From JABGPL01 sp964387885 (GTDB taxonomy: Bacteria > Electryoneota > AABM5-125-24 > Hatepunaeales > Hatepunaeaceae), in the NCBI GenBank assembly GCA_964387885.1, contig CAYLYZ010000015.1, forward strand, positions 1 through 64,000: DNA of 64,000 nucleotides. The letters are read 5' to 3'. Shown here one piece after another: positions 1 to 9,170 of this stretch. The translations under genes and the position numbers were made by a program. Numbering within the stretch: position 1 is the first letter of the stretch; every line of letters begins with the position of its first letter. The notes under the pieces are model-generated. The model did not search any database. It had not been told where the DNA came from and saw nothing but the letters and a program-made list of their open reading frames with translations.

Positions 1-410
1 AAAATTGAAAATTATTAGTAAAAAACAGACCAGAATTAAGCAGTAATTAGCTAACATATTGTTAACATTAATTATAAAAAACGATATCTGTGCTACATAA
101 TTTATTCAGAAGAAATCATGTTTTTCTATATCACTATTTATCAGGCTTTTACAAAAAATATGTAGGTGCGTAAATTGACACACTTCATTCTGAATGAATA
201 GGTTGTAGAAATGTTTTTTTGTGTTTATTACACAGCTCAAAAGCATTTTGACAAATCCATTAGACGTTTCTGGCTGTTTTCAAATAATCGAAGTAAATGT
301 AAACTGTCAGATTTCGCTTCGCTTAAAATCAGGCACTAACAATTGTCATTTTTTCAAAATCTGTTATCATTATTAGGTTGCTTTGATTGGGTGATAACAA
401 ATTTCTTCAT
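1..410. other. AT-rich stretch without a recognisable gene
   Basis: No reading frame with family-like content, no tRNA-like fold and no clear terminator was seen here. The stretch is AT-rich and precedes a degenerate copy of the start of the MetE-like gene, so it may be part of a duplicated and decayed gene neighbourhood. Confidence 0.4.
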
Positions 411-482
411 ATGTTCACTCCAACAGAAACCGGTAGTATTCAGCGTTTTCCGGAACCTGATGAGCGACAGGTCTGGACATGA
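411..482 (+). pseudogene. Truncated duplicate of the start of the MetE-like gene
   Basis: Translation from the ATG gives MFTPTETGSIQRFPEP followed by seven more residues and a TGA stop. This matches the first 17 or so codons of the intact gene at 707 (MFTPTVNGSFPRFPEP). The DNA just upstream of the two ATGs is also alike (AATTTCTTC against AATTTCTCC). The rest of the gene is absent, so this is a 5-prime fragment left by a duplication, or the residue of a paralogue that was deleted. It is too short to have the family's function. Confidence 0.7.
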
Positions 483-615
483 GGTCCAAACACACCCCGC
501 ACACTTCAGTACATAGGGTACTTTGGCAAGTAGTGAGATATCAACCTCATAATCAATGTTGTGAAGTTATTCTAAGCGTTGCAAGACAATTAAGGAGGAG
601 TATCAATCATTAAAG

Positions 616-693
616 ATGGCAAATAAAATGGGTAATGTTATTATATTCAGACTATCACTTTTACTTTTAGCTTGCTTTAACATAGTCAAATAA
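616..693 (+). CDS. Possible 25-residue signal-peptide-like ORF
   Basis: The ORF starts MANKMGN and runs into a hydrophobic stretch ending LLLLAC, which resembles a lipoprotein signal peptide, then stops after seven more residues. An AAGGAGGAG sequence lies upstream but about 15 bases from the ATG, too far for efficient use. It may be the stub of a lost secreted-protein gene or chance. It lies between the truncated and intact copies of the MetE-like gene. Confidence 0.2.
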   Translation: MANKMGNVIIFRLSLLLLACFNIVK

Positions 694-706
694 CTAATTT
701 CTCCCT

Positions 707-1780
707 ATGTTCACACCAACAGTAAACGGTAGTTTCCCGCGATTCCCGGAACCTGAACGGTCGAAACTACTCGCAGAAGCATTAGAGAAGCACCGGTCGG
801 GTACAATCCTTGATTCCACACTTCACCGAGCATTTGACAGGGCTTCGGTGGAAGCTGTTGTCGAAATGATAGGTGCAGGTATAGAGATTCCATCCGACGG
901 GCAAATTCGGTGGCAGGATGAAGTTGCATATATGTGTACCGGGCTTGATGGATTCAGAGGTGGGTTTGAAGGTGACCCGGACGAAGAATATGGTGATTAC
1001 TGGAGATTTTATAATCCGCAGCGGGAATCCGAATCAGATACTGTCGTCGCCAATCCTGAGGCAGTAAAAAAGATCACATGGCACCAATCCGTCGTTGTAG
1101 ACGATTATTGCTTCATGGCTGTCAGATCCCCTGTCGAAATGAGAGCAGTTATCACCGGACCATTCAGTCTTGCTCGATCAGTAAAGCTTGGAATTTATAG
1201 TGACGATATTCATCGGTTATCACTTGATATTGCCAGAGCCCTAAATGATGAGATGAAATTCCTTCAGAAGGCCGGGGCAAAATATATCCTCGTTGAAGAA
1301 CCTCTTTTAGTGAAGAACAAAGATCAGGCAGACAGTTTCGCTGAAGCATCTGAATTGTTGTGCAGAGATGTCGATGCATCAGTGATGGTCGGGACTTATG
1401 GATCTGATGTGCTCGGTCTGGAAGAAATACTCCTGAAATCCCCATTTGATGGGATAGCTTTCGATATGATAAATGGAGAAGATAATTCCATTTTGCTCGA
1501 GAAAAGCGGTTTTTGGGAGGATAAAATACTGCAAATAGGCTTAATAGACTCCGATTCGAGCGAGGTTGAATCTCCAATGCAAGTTGCACTTTCACTAATT
1601 GATTTCTCAAATTATCATGATCCCGGAAGAATCTGGGTAGCTCCTTCGGGGGGCATGAGAAACCTGACCCGGACAGTTGCATTTAATAAGTTAAAAGCGA
1701 TGTGTGAAGGTGCTGATTGGGCTCGGAAAGAACTTGCTCGACGTGAAACTCCGGGTGGGCAATTGAAAGATGAACAATAA
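707..1780 (+). CDS. MetE C-terminal-like (core methionine synthase family) protein lacking zinc ligands
   Basis: This 357-residue protein has the fold signature of cobalamin-independent methionine synthase (MetE C-terminal domain, UROD/MetE-like superfamily). It has an N-terminal NGSFPRFP (family GSFP), a DGQIRWQDEVAY segment, an internal ITGP, EEPLL (family DEPAL), and a C-terminal APSGGMRNLTR followed by a KLKAM helix. Family members transfer a methyl group to a thiol bound by zinc. Zinc is normally held by His-x-Cys in a HMCYS-like strand, a Glu, and the Cys of NPDCG. Here those positions read GTYGS and APSGG, so the His and both Cys ligands are missing. Genuine homocysteine methyltransferase activity is therefore doubtful, and a different substrate or mechanism is inferred. 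A truncated copy of its 5-prime end lies 300 bases upstream. Confidence 0.75.
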   Translation: MFTPTVNGSFPRFPEPERSKLLAEALEKHRSGTILDSTLHRAFDRASVEAVVEMIGAGIEIPSDGQIRWQDEVAYMCTGLDGFRGGFEGDPDEEYGDYWRFYNPQRESESDTVVANPEAVKKITWHQSVVVDDYCFMAVRSPVEMRAVITGPFSLARSVKLGIYSDDIHRLSLDIARALNDEMKFLQKAGAKYILVEEPLLVKNKDQADSFAEASELLCRDVDASVMVGTYGSDVLGLEEILLKSPFDGIAFDMINGEDNSILLEKSGFWEDKILQIGLIDSDSSEVESPMQVALSLIDFSNYHDPGRIWVAPSGGMRNLTRTVAFNKLKAMCEGADWARKELARRETPGGQLKDEQ

Positions 1781-1800
1781 TGTCTATTAAATGAGTACAT

Positions 1801-2103
1801 GCCTGGTTTCAAGGGATTCAGCCTGAAACCTGGCAGATTTATTCTCAAGGTTACACTACGCTTGAAACCTGGAGTGACCAGGTATGTTAACTTTGATAGA
1901 ATATTAGTTCCTGCCTGGTTTCAAGGGCTTTAGCCCGTAACCTGGCAGTTTTATTCTCCAGGTTTCACTACGCTTGAAACCTGGAGTGACCAGGTATGTT
2001 AACTTTGATAGAATATTAGTTCCTGCCTGGTTTCAAGGGCTTTAGCCCGTAACCTGGCAGTTTTTGTCCTCCAGGTTACGCTTCGCTTGAAACCTGGAGG
2101 AAA
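1801..2103. repeat. Three tandem 112-bp units built from CCTGG-type palindromes
   Basis: Units begin at 1801, 1913 and 2025, exactly 112 bp apart. Each contains two imperfect palindromes: one running from GCCTGGTTTCAAGG to AACCTGGCAG, and one from CCAGGTT to AACCTGG. Between them lies a spacer containing TATGTTAACTTTGATAG. The third unit's second palindrome recurs in near-identical form at 12.4 kb. The stretch fills the gap between the MetE-like gene and the CNNM gene and looks like a REP/BIME-type array. No coding sequence is visible. Confidence 0.85.
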
Positions 2104-2185
2104 CAGATATATTCATTTGATACAATACTTAGAGAGATGAGAAGACATGTTTAAGCCTGAAGACAGGCAATAATTCTATGGAATC

Positions 2186-3421
2186 GTGCAGTTAACAGGC
2201 ATACTGATTACGATCATTCTTTCAGGCTGGTTCGCCGGTGCGGAAACTGTCTTTCTCTGCTTTAACAAGCTTTATTTACCGGCATGGTTGAGGCGCAAAG
2301 AGAAGGGGGCTGAATCTGTTGACTTTATGATAAAGCGTCCCGAGAGATTTCTGGTTACAACCCTGGTTGGTAACAATATTGTGAATGTGGCGTATTCTTC
2401 GATTATTGCACTCTATCTTGCATCATATGGCTTTTCTGAACAATCCATAGTGATTATTGCTCCATTGATACTCCTCATTTTGGGAGAAGCTGTCCCCAAA
2501 ACTATTGCCCGTCAGGTAGCAAGCAAGATAATTCTGCCTGTAGGGAGAATACTGTTTTTATTCAGATATCTGATAATACCAATCGCAAGACCTTTGGAAG
2601 GTTTGATTGTCACCTTCCAGCAGAGGTTGGGATTGTCTGAAACAGAGATGGGTCAAGTGCTCAGCCGGGCTGAAATAACTGCCGCTATTGAAGAAGCTGG
2701 GAAGAAAGGTGACCTTCCCGTTGCATCAAAACCACTAATTCGGGGATTACTGAATATTGGGGAGAAAAACGTTTCGGATATAATGACGCCAAGAACATCT
2801 GTTTTAGGCTTATCCATAAATACACCGGTCGAGGAAGCACTCGAAATTATCTTAAAATCAGGATTCTCAACATTTCCATGTTTTGAACGTGACCTGGACG
2901 ATGTTGTAGGGTTTGTTTCTGCGAATTCGTTCCTGGTTGCAGTGCCTGATTTGAAATCGGTTATGAAACCACTCCCATCAGTACCCGAATCAGTTTCAGT
3001 TATTGGGCTTTTAAGTTGGTTCCGGCGGAACCGAACCGGATTTGCCGGAGTCATAGATGAATATGGAGGATTTGCCGGAGTGGTCACCCGTGAAGACCTG
3101 ATTGAGGAGATGATCGGACCGGTGCAGGATGAGCATGATTTCCATGATCTCGGTATGTGGCAGATAACTGAAAGGGTATGGTTGATTGACGGGCAAACCA
3201 AGTTAAGTCAGGTTAGTCTTCTGACCGGTTTTGAGCTTCAATCTCAACATGCCACAAGTGTAGGAGGCTTTCTGACAAGGATTGAGGGCGATATCCCGGG
3301 AACTGGTAAGCTGTTTAATGTGAACGGAGGAACCTTCCGAGTAATGCAAGCTGATCCCAGAGGTGTAAAATTAGTGCGATTAACACTCAAGAATGTTAAA
3401 ACCGGGTTAACTGCAACTTGA
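2186..3421 (+). CDS. CNNM/DUF21-CBS-CorC family membrane protein
   Basis: The 411-residue protein belongs to the hemolysin C/CorC-like family. It has an N-terminal DUF21 (CNNM) membrane region of about 140 residues with the typical GAETVFLCFNK and GEAVPKTIA segments. A CBS pair follows, from about 190 to 310, beginning VSDIMTPRTSV and including GVIDEYGG. A C-terminal CorC/HlyC (transporter-associated) domain spans about 325 to 405. Relatives act in magnesium or other divalent-cation transport at the inner membrane; the exact ion cannot be read from sequence. The start is GTG at 2186 because an in-frame stop lies at 2171 and no ATG is available. It stands alone behind the 112-bp repeat array. 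Confidence 0.88.
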   Translation: MQLTGILITIILSGWFAGAETVFLCFNKLYLPAWLRRKEKGAESVDFMIKRPERFLVTTLVGNNIVNVAYSSIIALYLASYGFSEQSIVIIAPLILLILGEAVPKTIARQVASKIILPVGRILFLFRYLIIPIARPLEGLIVTFQQRLGLSETEMGQVLSRAEITAAIEEAGKKGDLPVASKPLIRGLLNIGEKNVSDIMTPRTSVLGLSINTPVEEALEIILKSGFSTFPCFERDLDDVVGFVSANSFLVAVPDLKSVMKPLPSVPESVSVIGLLSWFRRNRTGFAGVIDEYGGFAGVVTREDLIEEMIGPVQDEHDFHDLGMWQITERVWLIDGQTKLSQVSLLTGFELQSQHATSVGGFLTRIEGDIPGTGKLFNVNGGTFRVMQADPRGVKLVRLTLKNVKTGLTAT

Positions 3422-3485
3422 TTTATTGCATAAATTGACCTATATTTTTAAGCTATGCTAAGAAAATCATTAAGGAGATAGGGCA

Positions 3486-5297
3486 ATGTTGACTGAATTG
3501 CGAAGCCAGATGAAATTGATCATGTGGATTCTGGTTGTAGCATTCCTTGGAACTATTGTTTTCAGTTGGGGTATGGGTGGTTTCAAGGATACAGAGAACG
3601 TTGGTGTAGTCGGTGAGATCGACGGTGAAGAAATCGAAATCCAGAGATTCCAACAAGTAATTCAACGAAAAATAGATTTAGAAACCCGGAAAGCCGGAAC
3701 GGAATTAGAACCGGATAAGGTTAAGCGTGCACGTGAAGACGCGTGGGATGAGTATGTTGAAAATCTGTTAAAGCAGAAAGACTCAAAAAGACTTGATATT
3801 AGTGTGTCACCGCAAGAGATCGCGCATATCATTGAAAACTTCCCGCCACCTGAAGTTCAAAAGGCAGAAGCTTTCCAACGGGATGGTCAATTCGATGCAC
3901 AGGCATATAAGAATTTCCTGAGAACGCCGGATGCAGCTCAATACTTGATTCAGATGGAAGGTTCAGTAGAGGCATACCTTGCCGAGCAAAAACTGCTGTT
4001 CCAGGTTACTCAGGCAGCGGGAGTTACCGAAGAAGAAGTTAAAGATGAATATATTAAGAATGCCCTAAAGGCAAAACTTCAATTCCTGTTTGTCCCCTAT
4101 GATGATTTTGAAGTGGATTCTTCAGACATCACCGAAGAGATGATGCAAAAGTACTACCGAATGTTCCCGGGGAGTTTCAAACAATACCCTCAGGCTCAAT
4201 TTGCCTATGTCAGGTTCAAAGTTCAACCCAGTGCACAGGATACGGCGGACATCAGATTAGAAGCGGGAGAACTTCTTCGTGATGTACGAAGAGGTGAAGA
4301 TCTTGCAGCATTGGCTAAAGCCCGTTCTGATGATGAAGGAAGTGCTGCTGATGGTGGAGACCTCGGTTGGTTTGCTCGTGGAAAAATGGTGAAGCCGTTT
4401 GAAGAAGCTGCATTTGCTGCAGAACCCGATCAGATTCTTGACCCTGTTGAAAGTAAATTTGGTCTGCATATTATCAAGGTTGAAGGCAAACGAAAGAACG
4501 ATGATGGTGAAGACGAAATAAAAGCTTCACACATACTCCTGAAGATCGAACCTTCACCCGAAACACGGGATGACATTTATACCGAGGCATATAATTTTGC
4601 TCAGGAAATCACAGAACGTGATTTTGATTTAGTTGCCGGTGAAATGGAATTTGACATTGATACAACCAAGGAATTTTCACATGCAGGTTACATCGCCGGA
4701 CTAGGCAGGATGAGAATGGCAGCAACTTTCTGCTTCAACAATCCGATTGGCACGGTCAGCGGTGTATATCCGTATCCTGAAGGTTATGTTGTATTTAAGA
4801 AGGTCTCAGAAGTACTTGAGGGTACAAAACCATTTGAAGACGTTCGCAAGAGTATTAGTTCAAAACTGAAAAAGATTATTAAGAAGAGCAGAAGTTGGGA
4901 CCGAGCTGCTGACATTCGCTCGAAAATCGAGACAGCAGAAGATTTTCAAGCTGTTGTGGATGAATTTTCGATAGAACTTCATGTTACAGACGACAGTATC
5001 AGTGTATCTGATGGATTGCCGGATGGATTAAGCGCTGATAAGGATTTCATGACCGAGGTATTCAGACTGGAAATTGGGGACATCTCAGAACTGATAGAAG
5101 GAAAGAAGGGATATTACATTGCGAATATGATCGATAAAATCGGATTTGTAGAGGAAGACTACTTCGCTATGCATGAGGTGTTATATCAAAGTCTGATAAG
5201 CAAAAAACAGGATGCTGTTGCTCGAAATTGGACTCGGGAGTTGCGTATTGCGGCTGACCTTCAGGATTATCGTTATAAATTTTACAGGGACTTTTAA
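3486..5297 (+). CDS. PpiD/SurA-like peptidyl-prolyl isomerase, membrane-anchored
   Basis: This 603-residue protein has one N-terminal membrane segment (residues about 10-30) followed by a SurA-N-like helical region. A parvulin rotamase domain sits at about 236-335, with the characteristic SADGGDLGWF, FEEAAF and FGLHIIKVEG elements. A second, degenerate parvulin-like segment begins near 344 (IKASHILLKIEP). The layout matches PpiD, the periplasmic folding chaperone anchored in the inner membrane that assists outer-membrane and secreted proteins, which suits the many large secreted proteins here. An AAGGAGATAGGGCA Shine-Dalgarno region precedes the ATG. The small lipoprotein gene 38 bases downstream may be co-transcribed. 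Confidence 0.85.
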   Translation: MLTELRSQMKLIMWILVVAFLGTIVFSWGMGGFKDTENVGVVGEIDGEEIEIQRFQQVIQRKIDLETRKAGTELEPDKVKRAREDAWDEYVENLLKQKDSKRLDISVSPQEIAHIIENFPPPEVQKAEAFQRDGQFDAQAYKNFLRTPDAAQYLIQMEGSVEAYLAEQKLLFQVTQAAGVTEEEVKDEYIKNALKAKLQFLFVPYDDFEVDSSDITEEMMQKYYRMFPGSFKQYPQAQFAYVRFKVQPSAQDTADIRLEAGELLRDVRRGEDLAALAKARSDDEGSAADGGDLGWFARGKMVKPFEEAAFAAEPDQILDPVESKFGLHIIKVEGKRKNDDGEDEIKASHILLKIEPSPETRDDIYTEAYNFAQEITERDFDLVAGEMEFDIDTTKEFSHAGYIAGLGRMRMAATFCFNNPIGTVSGVYPYPEGYVVFKKVSEVLEGTKPFEDVRKSISSKLKKIIKKSRSWDRAADIRSKIETAEDFQAVVDEFSIELHVTDDSISVSDGLPDGLSADKDFMTEVFRLEIGDISELIEGKKGYYIANMIDKIGFVEEDYFAMHEVLYQSLISKKQDAVARNWTRELRIAADLQDYRYKFYRDF

Positions 5298-5335
5298 GTA
5301 AAACTCTAATTAGATCACCAAAATCGGAGGGGAGG

Positions 5336-5797
5336 ATGCGGATTCTAATAGTTGTAATGTTGCTGAGCCTTGTTATCTCAGGCTGTACTCTCATGAGTCC
5401 AGATGAGAAAGCAATCAAAGAAATGTTAAAGACTTTCACCGCTGCAATTGCAGATGGAGATGATGATCTTGGATATGCATGTATGATGGATGTGGAAGCT
5501 TTTAATATCCTGAATCCGGATCTTAGTGCACGAGTAGATGCCGAATCCTATACAGAAACAGTTATTGCTGAGTTAATCGAGGGATTCCGTGATTTGAAGC
5601 AGGAATATCAAGGGCATGAGCTCAAACTCAGAGAATTGAAAATTGGTGATCAGTGGTACCAGTATAAGGGGAGACAGGCATTTAAAGATAACATTATGGT
5701 CGTAGAAGTTGACGGTCAGGAGGTTGAAATACCGATCAAGGGTATTGTGATGGTCGGTCAGCAATGGAGAATAGTGAGTCTGAGCAGCGATTACTAA
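5336..5797 (+). CDS. Small lipoprotein, function unknown
   Basis: The 153-residue protein has a signal peptide with a lipobox, VISGC, with the acylated cysteine at position 17. The mature part resembles the NTF2-like/DUF4878 type of small lipoproteins: an early helix with AIKEMLKTFTAAIADGD and a late strand pair GIVMVGQQWRIVSLSS. No catalytic motif is seen. A GGAGGGG Shine-Dalgarno sequence overlaps the region just before the ATG. It follows the PpiD-like gene closely and is likely in the same transcript. The NTF2-like assignment is an inference from overall pattern. Confidence 0.75.
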   Translation: MRILIVVMLLSLVISGCTLMSPDEKAIKEMLKTFTAAIADGDDDLGYACMMDVEAFNILNPDLSARVDAESYTETVIAELIEGFRDLKQEYQGHELKLRELKIGDQWYQYKGRQAFKDNIMVVEVDGQEVEIPIKGIVMVGQQWRIVSLSSDY

Positions 5798-5980
5798 ACT
5801 TCAACGCTGGGACAAAAATGTGTCATGAAATTAATCGACACGAGTGAACCGATTTTAAATGACCAATTATATGCTAACGGGAGCTCTGGTAATTTATCTG
5901 ACAAATTTCATCAATTTGTGATGCGATAGATAAATATTCAGAGTTTCCGTTTTTTTGTGGTTGTCTCGAAATTGGAATAA

Positions 5981-7645
5981 ATGAGGAAGAAGACGATTTT
6001 CCTGTTACGAATACTGATACTTATCAGCTGTGTTTTATGCATTCATACTAATAGAGTTAACGGGCAAACAAGATTTAAAGCAGAAGATATTGTCACATAC
6101 TCGGATTGCAGAAATTCATACATGGCTGATTTTAGTCCCCGGTATGTATTTTTCTCTTCAGAAAATGGCATCTGGAGATTGGACAGATATACCGGTAAGA
6201 TGGCAGATCCGGTTTATACAGGGCTTGGGATTGATCAGGCAGTTGACCTTCGTTTTGGGGATGTTTTGCTATGGCACGATGAAAGCTCAACTCTGTGGCT
6301 CTGGTCAGAAAGAACTGGATTGAAGTATTACCGCTGGGACATATCCAAATGGTTTTCTTTTCCCAATATTAGTAAGAACACTCGAGTTAATACTCTCGGT
6401 GAAACTTCACATTTAGTACTGATTCACATCATCACCTCGGATAAAGAACCGGAATCGGACATGTTTATCCACATAGATCCTCAAGCATTCAACATTATTG
6501 AAAGATCTGACTTACCACCGGATAATGTCCGCTGGGCTGGTTTATGGAAGCAGCACCCGTTTAAACATTATTGGATTGATGATTCTGATTTGAGGTTTTA
6601 TTCAGAAGATGGTAGAATTCAGGACAAATATAATCGTCGTTTCAAAGTTTCTTTCGATCTGTATGATGATATGTTTGAACGTCGATACATTTGTTATCCC
6701 GGATTGGGAATTGGCGTAGCCAATGAACGCCATCAGAGCATGGAAATCATTCAACCGGGTCCTGCAGGGAAAGATGTGAGATGTCTGGAAATAATGAAGT
6801 CAGGTTTTACCTGGATCTGTGGAATAAATGGTAGAAATGCTGGTATAAACCTTTTCGACCGCAAAAAAGGTGAATGGCAATTCTTCGATTCAGATTATGT
6901 CAACGGAATAGAATCACATCGCGTAAGTGATATTGCCATACACAAGACTTCAATATATTTTGCATCCGATGAAGGTCTTGTGACTTTTCGAGCGGATAAG
7001 GGCAAATGGAAAACTTATGATAGATTCTCAGGGCTTTCTGGTTTGGAATTGAGAGCACTTGGGAAGACTCAAAATGAGCTGTTTATAGGTGGGGATTACG
7101 GACTCAACCGGATGGAGCTACCCAAGGGAGTTATACTTCCTGCGGGTGATAGAAGGGTAAATGATTTGAGAACAGCAGATATTGTCACAGATGGCGATAC
7201 CGTATGGGTGGCTGGTCTTCAGGGAATTTTTCGATACGAGCCTGATGAATGGCAGAGAATAGGTGATTATGAGTCTATAGTTGGTGATGAGGCTGGGCGT
7301 TGTCTTGCTGTTACCGATAATTTCTTATGGGTCGGTGGGGAAAGAGGAATTCGTGAGCTTAACCGGAAAACCGGTGAATGGCGAGGTTGGTTGAGTCACG
7401 TATACTTAGATAGTGCCTCTCCCAGAGCTCTTGCTGCAAATGACAGTATGTTGTGGATAGGTACGAACAGGGGACTGCATACCATGCATCTCAGGAAGAG
7501 AAGCTGGCTATCTTATGGGAAACGGGAAGGACTTCCTTCAGATAATATTCAGTGCCTGGAAGTTGAAGCGGATACTCTCTGGATAGGTTCACCAGAAGGT
7601 ATAACCAGATTCTTATGGAATCGACCGGCTAGGGACGTGTTCTAG
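5981..7645 (+). CDS. Secreted beta-propeller protein (two-component-regulator-propeller type repeats)
   Basis: The 554-residue protein has a Sec signal peptide (MRKKTIFLLRIL, cleavage expected after NGQ near residue 29). It is then mostly propeller-like blades with recurring units such as LWIGTNRGLHTM, LWIGSPEGITRF, LWVGGERGIREL and VWVAGLQGIFRY. These are typical of periplasmic sensor propellers, but no membrane helix, kinase or DNA-binding part follows, so it is a free-standing propeller that is probably periplasmic or surface-located. It lacks the C-terminal NPFN sorting domain of other secreted proteins here. It converges with the antiporter gene 16 bases downstream. Confidence 0.75.
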   Translation: MRKKTIFLLRILILISCVLCIHTNRVNGQTRFKAEDIVTYSDCRNSYMADFSPRYVFFSSENGIWRLDRYTGKMADPVYTGLGIDQAVDLRFGDVLLWHDESSTLWLWSERTGLKYYRWDISKWFSFPNISKNTRVNTLGETSHLVLIHIITSDKEPESDMFIHIDPQAFNIIERSDLPPDNVRWAGLWKQHPFKHYWIDDSDLRFYSEDGRIQDKYNRRFKVSFDLYDDMFERRYICYPGLGIGVANERHQSMEIIQPGPAGKDVRCLEIMKSGFTWICGINGRNAGINLFDRKKGEWQFFDSDYVNGIESHRVSDIAIHKTSIYFASDEGLVTFRADKGKWKTYDRFSGLSGLELRALGKTQNELFIGGDYGLNRMELPKGVILPAGDRRVNDLRTADIVTDGDTVWVAGLQGIFRYEPDEWQRIGDYESIVGDEAGRCLAVTDNFLWVGGERGIRELNRKTGEWRGWLSHVYLDSASPRALAANDSMLWIGTNRGLHTMHLRKRSWLSYGKREGLPSDNIQCLEVEADTLWIGSPEGITRFLWNRPARDVF

Positions 7646-7661
7646 CGGGAGCTGAAGAACC

Positions 7662-8852
7662 TCACCTTCTCAAATTCGTTTCCCCGGCTTTCACAACCGC
7701 CATTCTGGTGAGTGATGGACCAACCATTTGAGCAACGAAAGTGGTTGCTGTAATTGTGTTTATAACAAGCAGACCAAACTCCTTTCCCGCCGGTCCCGCT
7801 GTGGCGAAGTCATTTGAAGCTGCAATCGCCAACCCGATAGCCACTCCTGCCTGAGAGAACAATCCAAATCCAAGATATTTGCGGACTACTAATGGAGCTC
7901 CACCGATCCGAGCTCCCAACCACGCTCCTCCGATTTTCCCAATTCCTCTGGTAATAATATAGATTACCCCGAGCAATCCCATCGTCGGCAAGAGACTAAT
8001 GTCAAGTCGTGCTCCTACCAGGGCAAAAAACAAGATGTAAACGGGAGGAGTAAATCCGCTGACAACTTCGCCAATCCTCCTCGATTGATTCATCGCCACA
8101 TTACCGACGACCAGTCCGACGATCATATTTGTGAGTATGAGGGAGAAATGATATTGAATAGAAATTCCAGTTGCCAATAGAACGATTGCCAGAGTAACCG
8201 AAAGTCTCTCACCCGGGAGTGTAAAGTATTTTAATCCATAGGCAAAAAAGAAACCTAACACGACACCAACAACAATACTGCCTCCAAGTTCGGTAAGAGG
8301 AATTAGAGCGGACTGCCATATCGTGATCCCGGAATCAGGCATATAGAGCATTTTGCTAAATGGTTGAGCAAATCCATAAATCATTAATGCGATACCATCA
8401 TCGATTCCAACCACAGCCAGCAACGTTGTGGTGAGCACCCCTTTACACTTATATTCCTCAAGGACGTCAACCGTAGCAGCAGGGGCTGTTGCTGAAGCAA
8501 GAGCGCCAAATATCAGCGCTTCAAACAATCTTCCTGTTAACAGCCATACCGATATACCAACGAGAAAAAAAGCACCGAATGCTTCAAAAAAGGAAATCCA
8601 GATTATACTGCGTCCCATTCGTCGTAACTGGTAGAGCTTAAGCTGTGATCCAATTGTAAATCCAATAAGACCAAGCGCAATACTGGTTACGCCTTTTAAG
8701 GCAGCAGGATCAATCCAGTTGAGAACCGACCTCCCAAGCAAGACTCCCATCAGGATATAGGCAACTACCTGCGGGATCTTGATTTTACGCAGCAGGTTTG
8801 CACCAGTCTGTCCTAACAGAAGTATGATCCCGATTAATAAGAGTATATCCAA
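7662..8852 (-). CDS. Cation:proton antiporter, CPA2/Kef type membrane domain
   Basis: The 396-residue protein is an integral membrane protein of the Na+/H+ exchanger family with about 11-12 hydrophobic segments. The paired acidic motif is GIDDGIAL at about residues 151-158, preceded by ASATAPAATVDVL, as in CPA2 antiporters that exchange Na+ or K+ for protons. It ends after the membrane domain and has no TrkA-N/RCK nucleotide-binding tail, so it is not a full-length KefB/C. The start is TTG at 8852 with an AAAGGG Shine-Dalgarno nearby. It is divergent from pdxS. Confidence 0.85.
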   Translation of the reverse strand: MDILLLIGIILLLGQTGANLLRKIKIPQVVAYILMGVLLGRSVLNWIDPAALKGVTSIALGLIGFTIGSQLKLYQLRRMGRSIIWISFFEAFGAFFLVGISVWLLTGRLFEALIFGALASATAPAATVDVLEEYKCKGVLTTTLLAVVGIDDGIALMIYGFAQPFSKMLYMPDSGITIWQSALIPLTELGGSIVVGVVLGFFFAYGLKYFTLPGERLSVTLAIVLLATGISIQYHFSLILTNMIVGLVVGNVAMNQSRRIGEVVSGFTPPVYILFFALVGARLDISLLPTMGLLGVIYIITRGIGKIGGAWLGARIGGAPLVVRKYLGFGLFSQAGVAIGLAIAASNDFATAGPAGKEFGLLVINTITATTFVAQMVGPSLTRMAVVKAGETNLRR

Positions 8853-9029
8853 ATTTTCCCTTTCACAAAGCTGTTAATTAATCAGCCTTTCAAACATTCA
8901 GTGTTCTCAATTCAGAACTAAAGATCTTTTCGATTCAATTTCCGGCCTAACCAAATCAAAAAAAGATATGTGAAACGCTAATATACATTAAAGCCTTATC
9001 GAAAGCAATAAAACTGACGAGGTGACATC
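8853..9029. other. Divergent intergenic region, antiporter side
   Basis: This is the upstream part of the 318-base gap between the antiporter and pdxS. Apart from the putative pdxS promoter at 9030-9058 I see no gene, hairpin or riboswitch-like fold. Confidence 0.35.
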
Positions 9030-9058
9030 TTGACTTGTGCGTTCATTGATTCTATATT
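9030..9058 (+). promoter_or_regulatory. Predicted promoter for pdxST
   Basis: A TTGACT -35 hexamer (9030-9035), a 17-base spacer and a TATATT -10 hexamer (9053-9058) lie about 110 bases upstream of the pdxS start. This is a good match to a primary-sigma promoter in an otherwise empty gap. Confidence 0.5.
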
Positions 9059-9170
9059 TCTAAAGTAATCTGTTTAGTTTTTAATCTCAGGCGATGGAAC
9101 TCAATCTTCGCTTTGAGTGTTTAAATTAATACCAGGACTTTGATCCAAAACCCTTATCCAAGGATAACAA

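Noticed and set aside
1801..2103. Possible CRISPR or tandem-gene array
   Set aside because: Only three 112-bp units, all parts repeated, no unique spacers.
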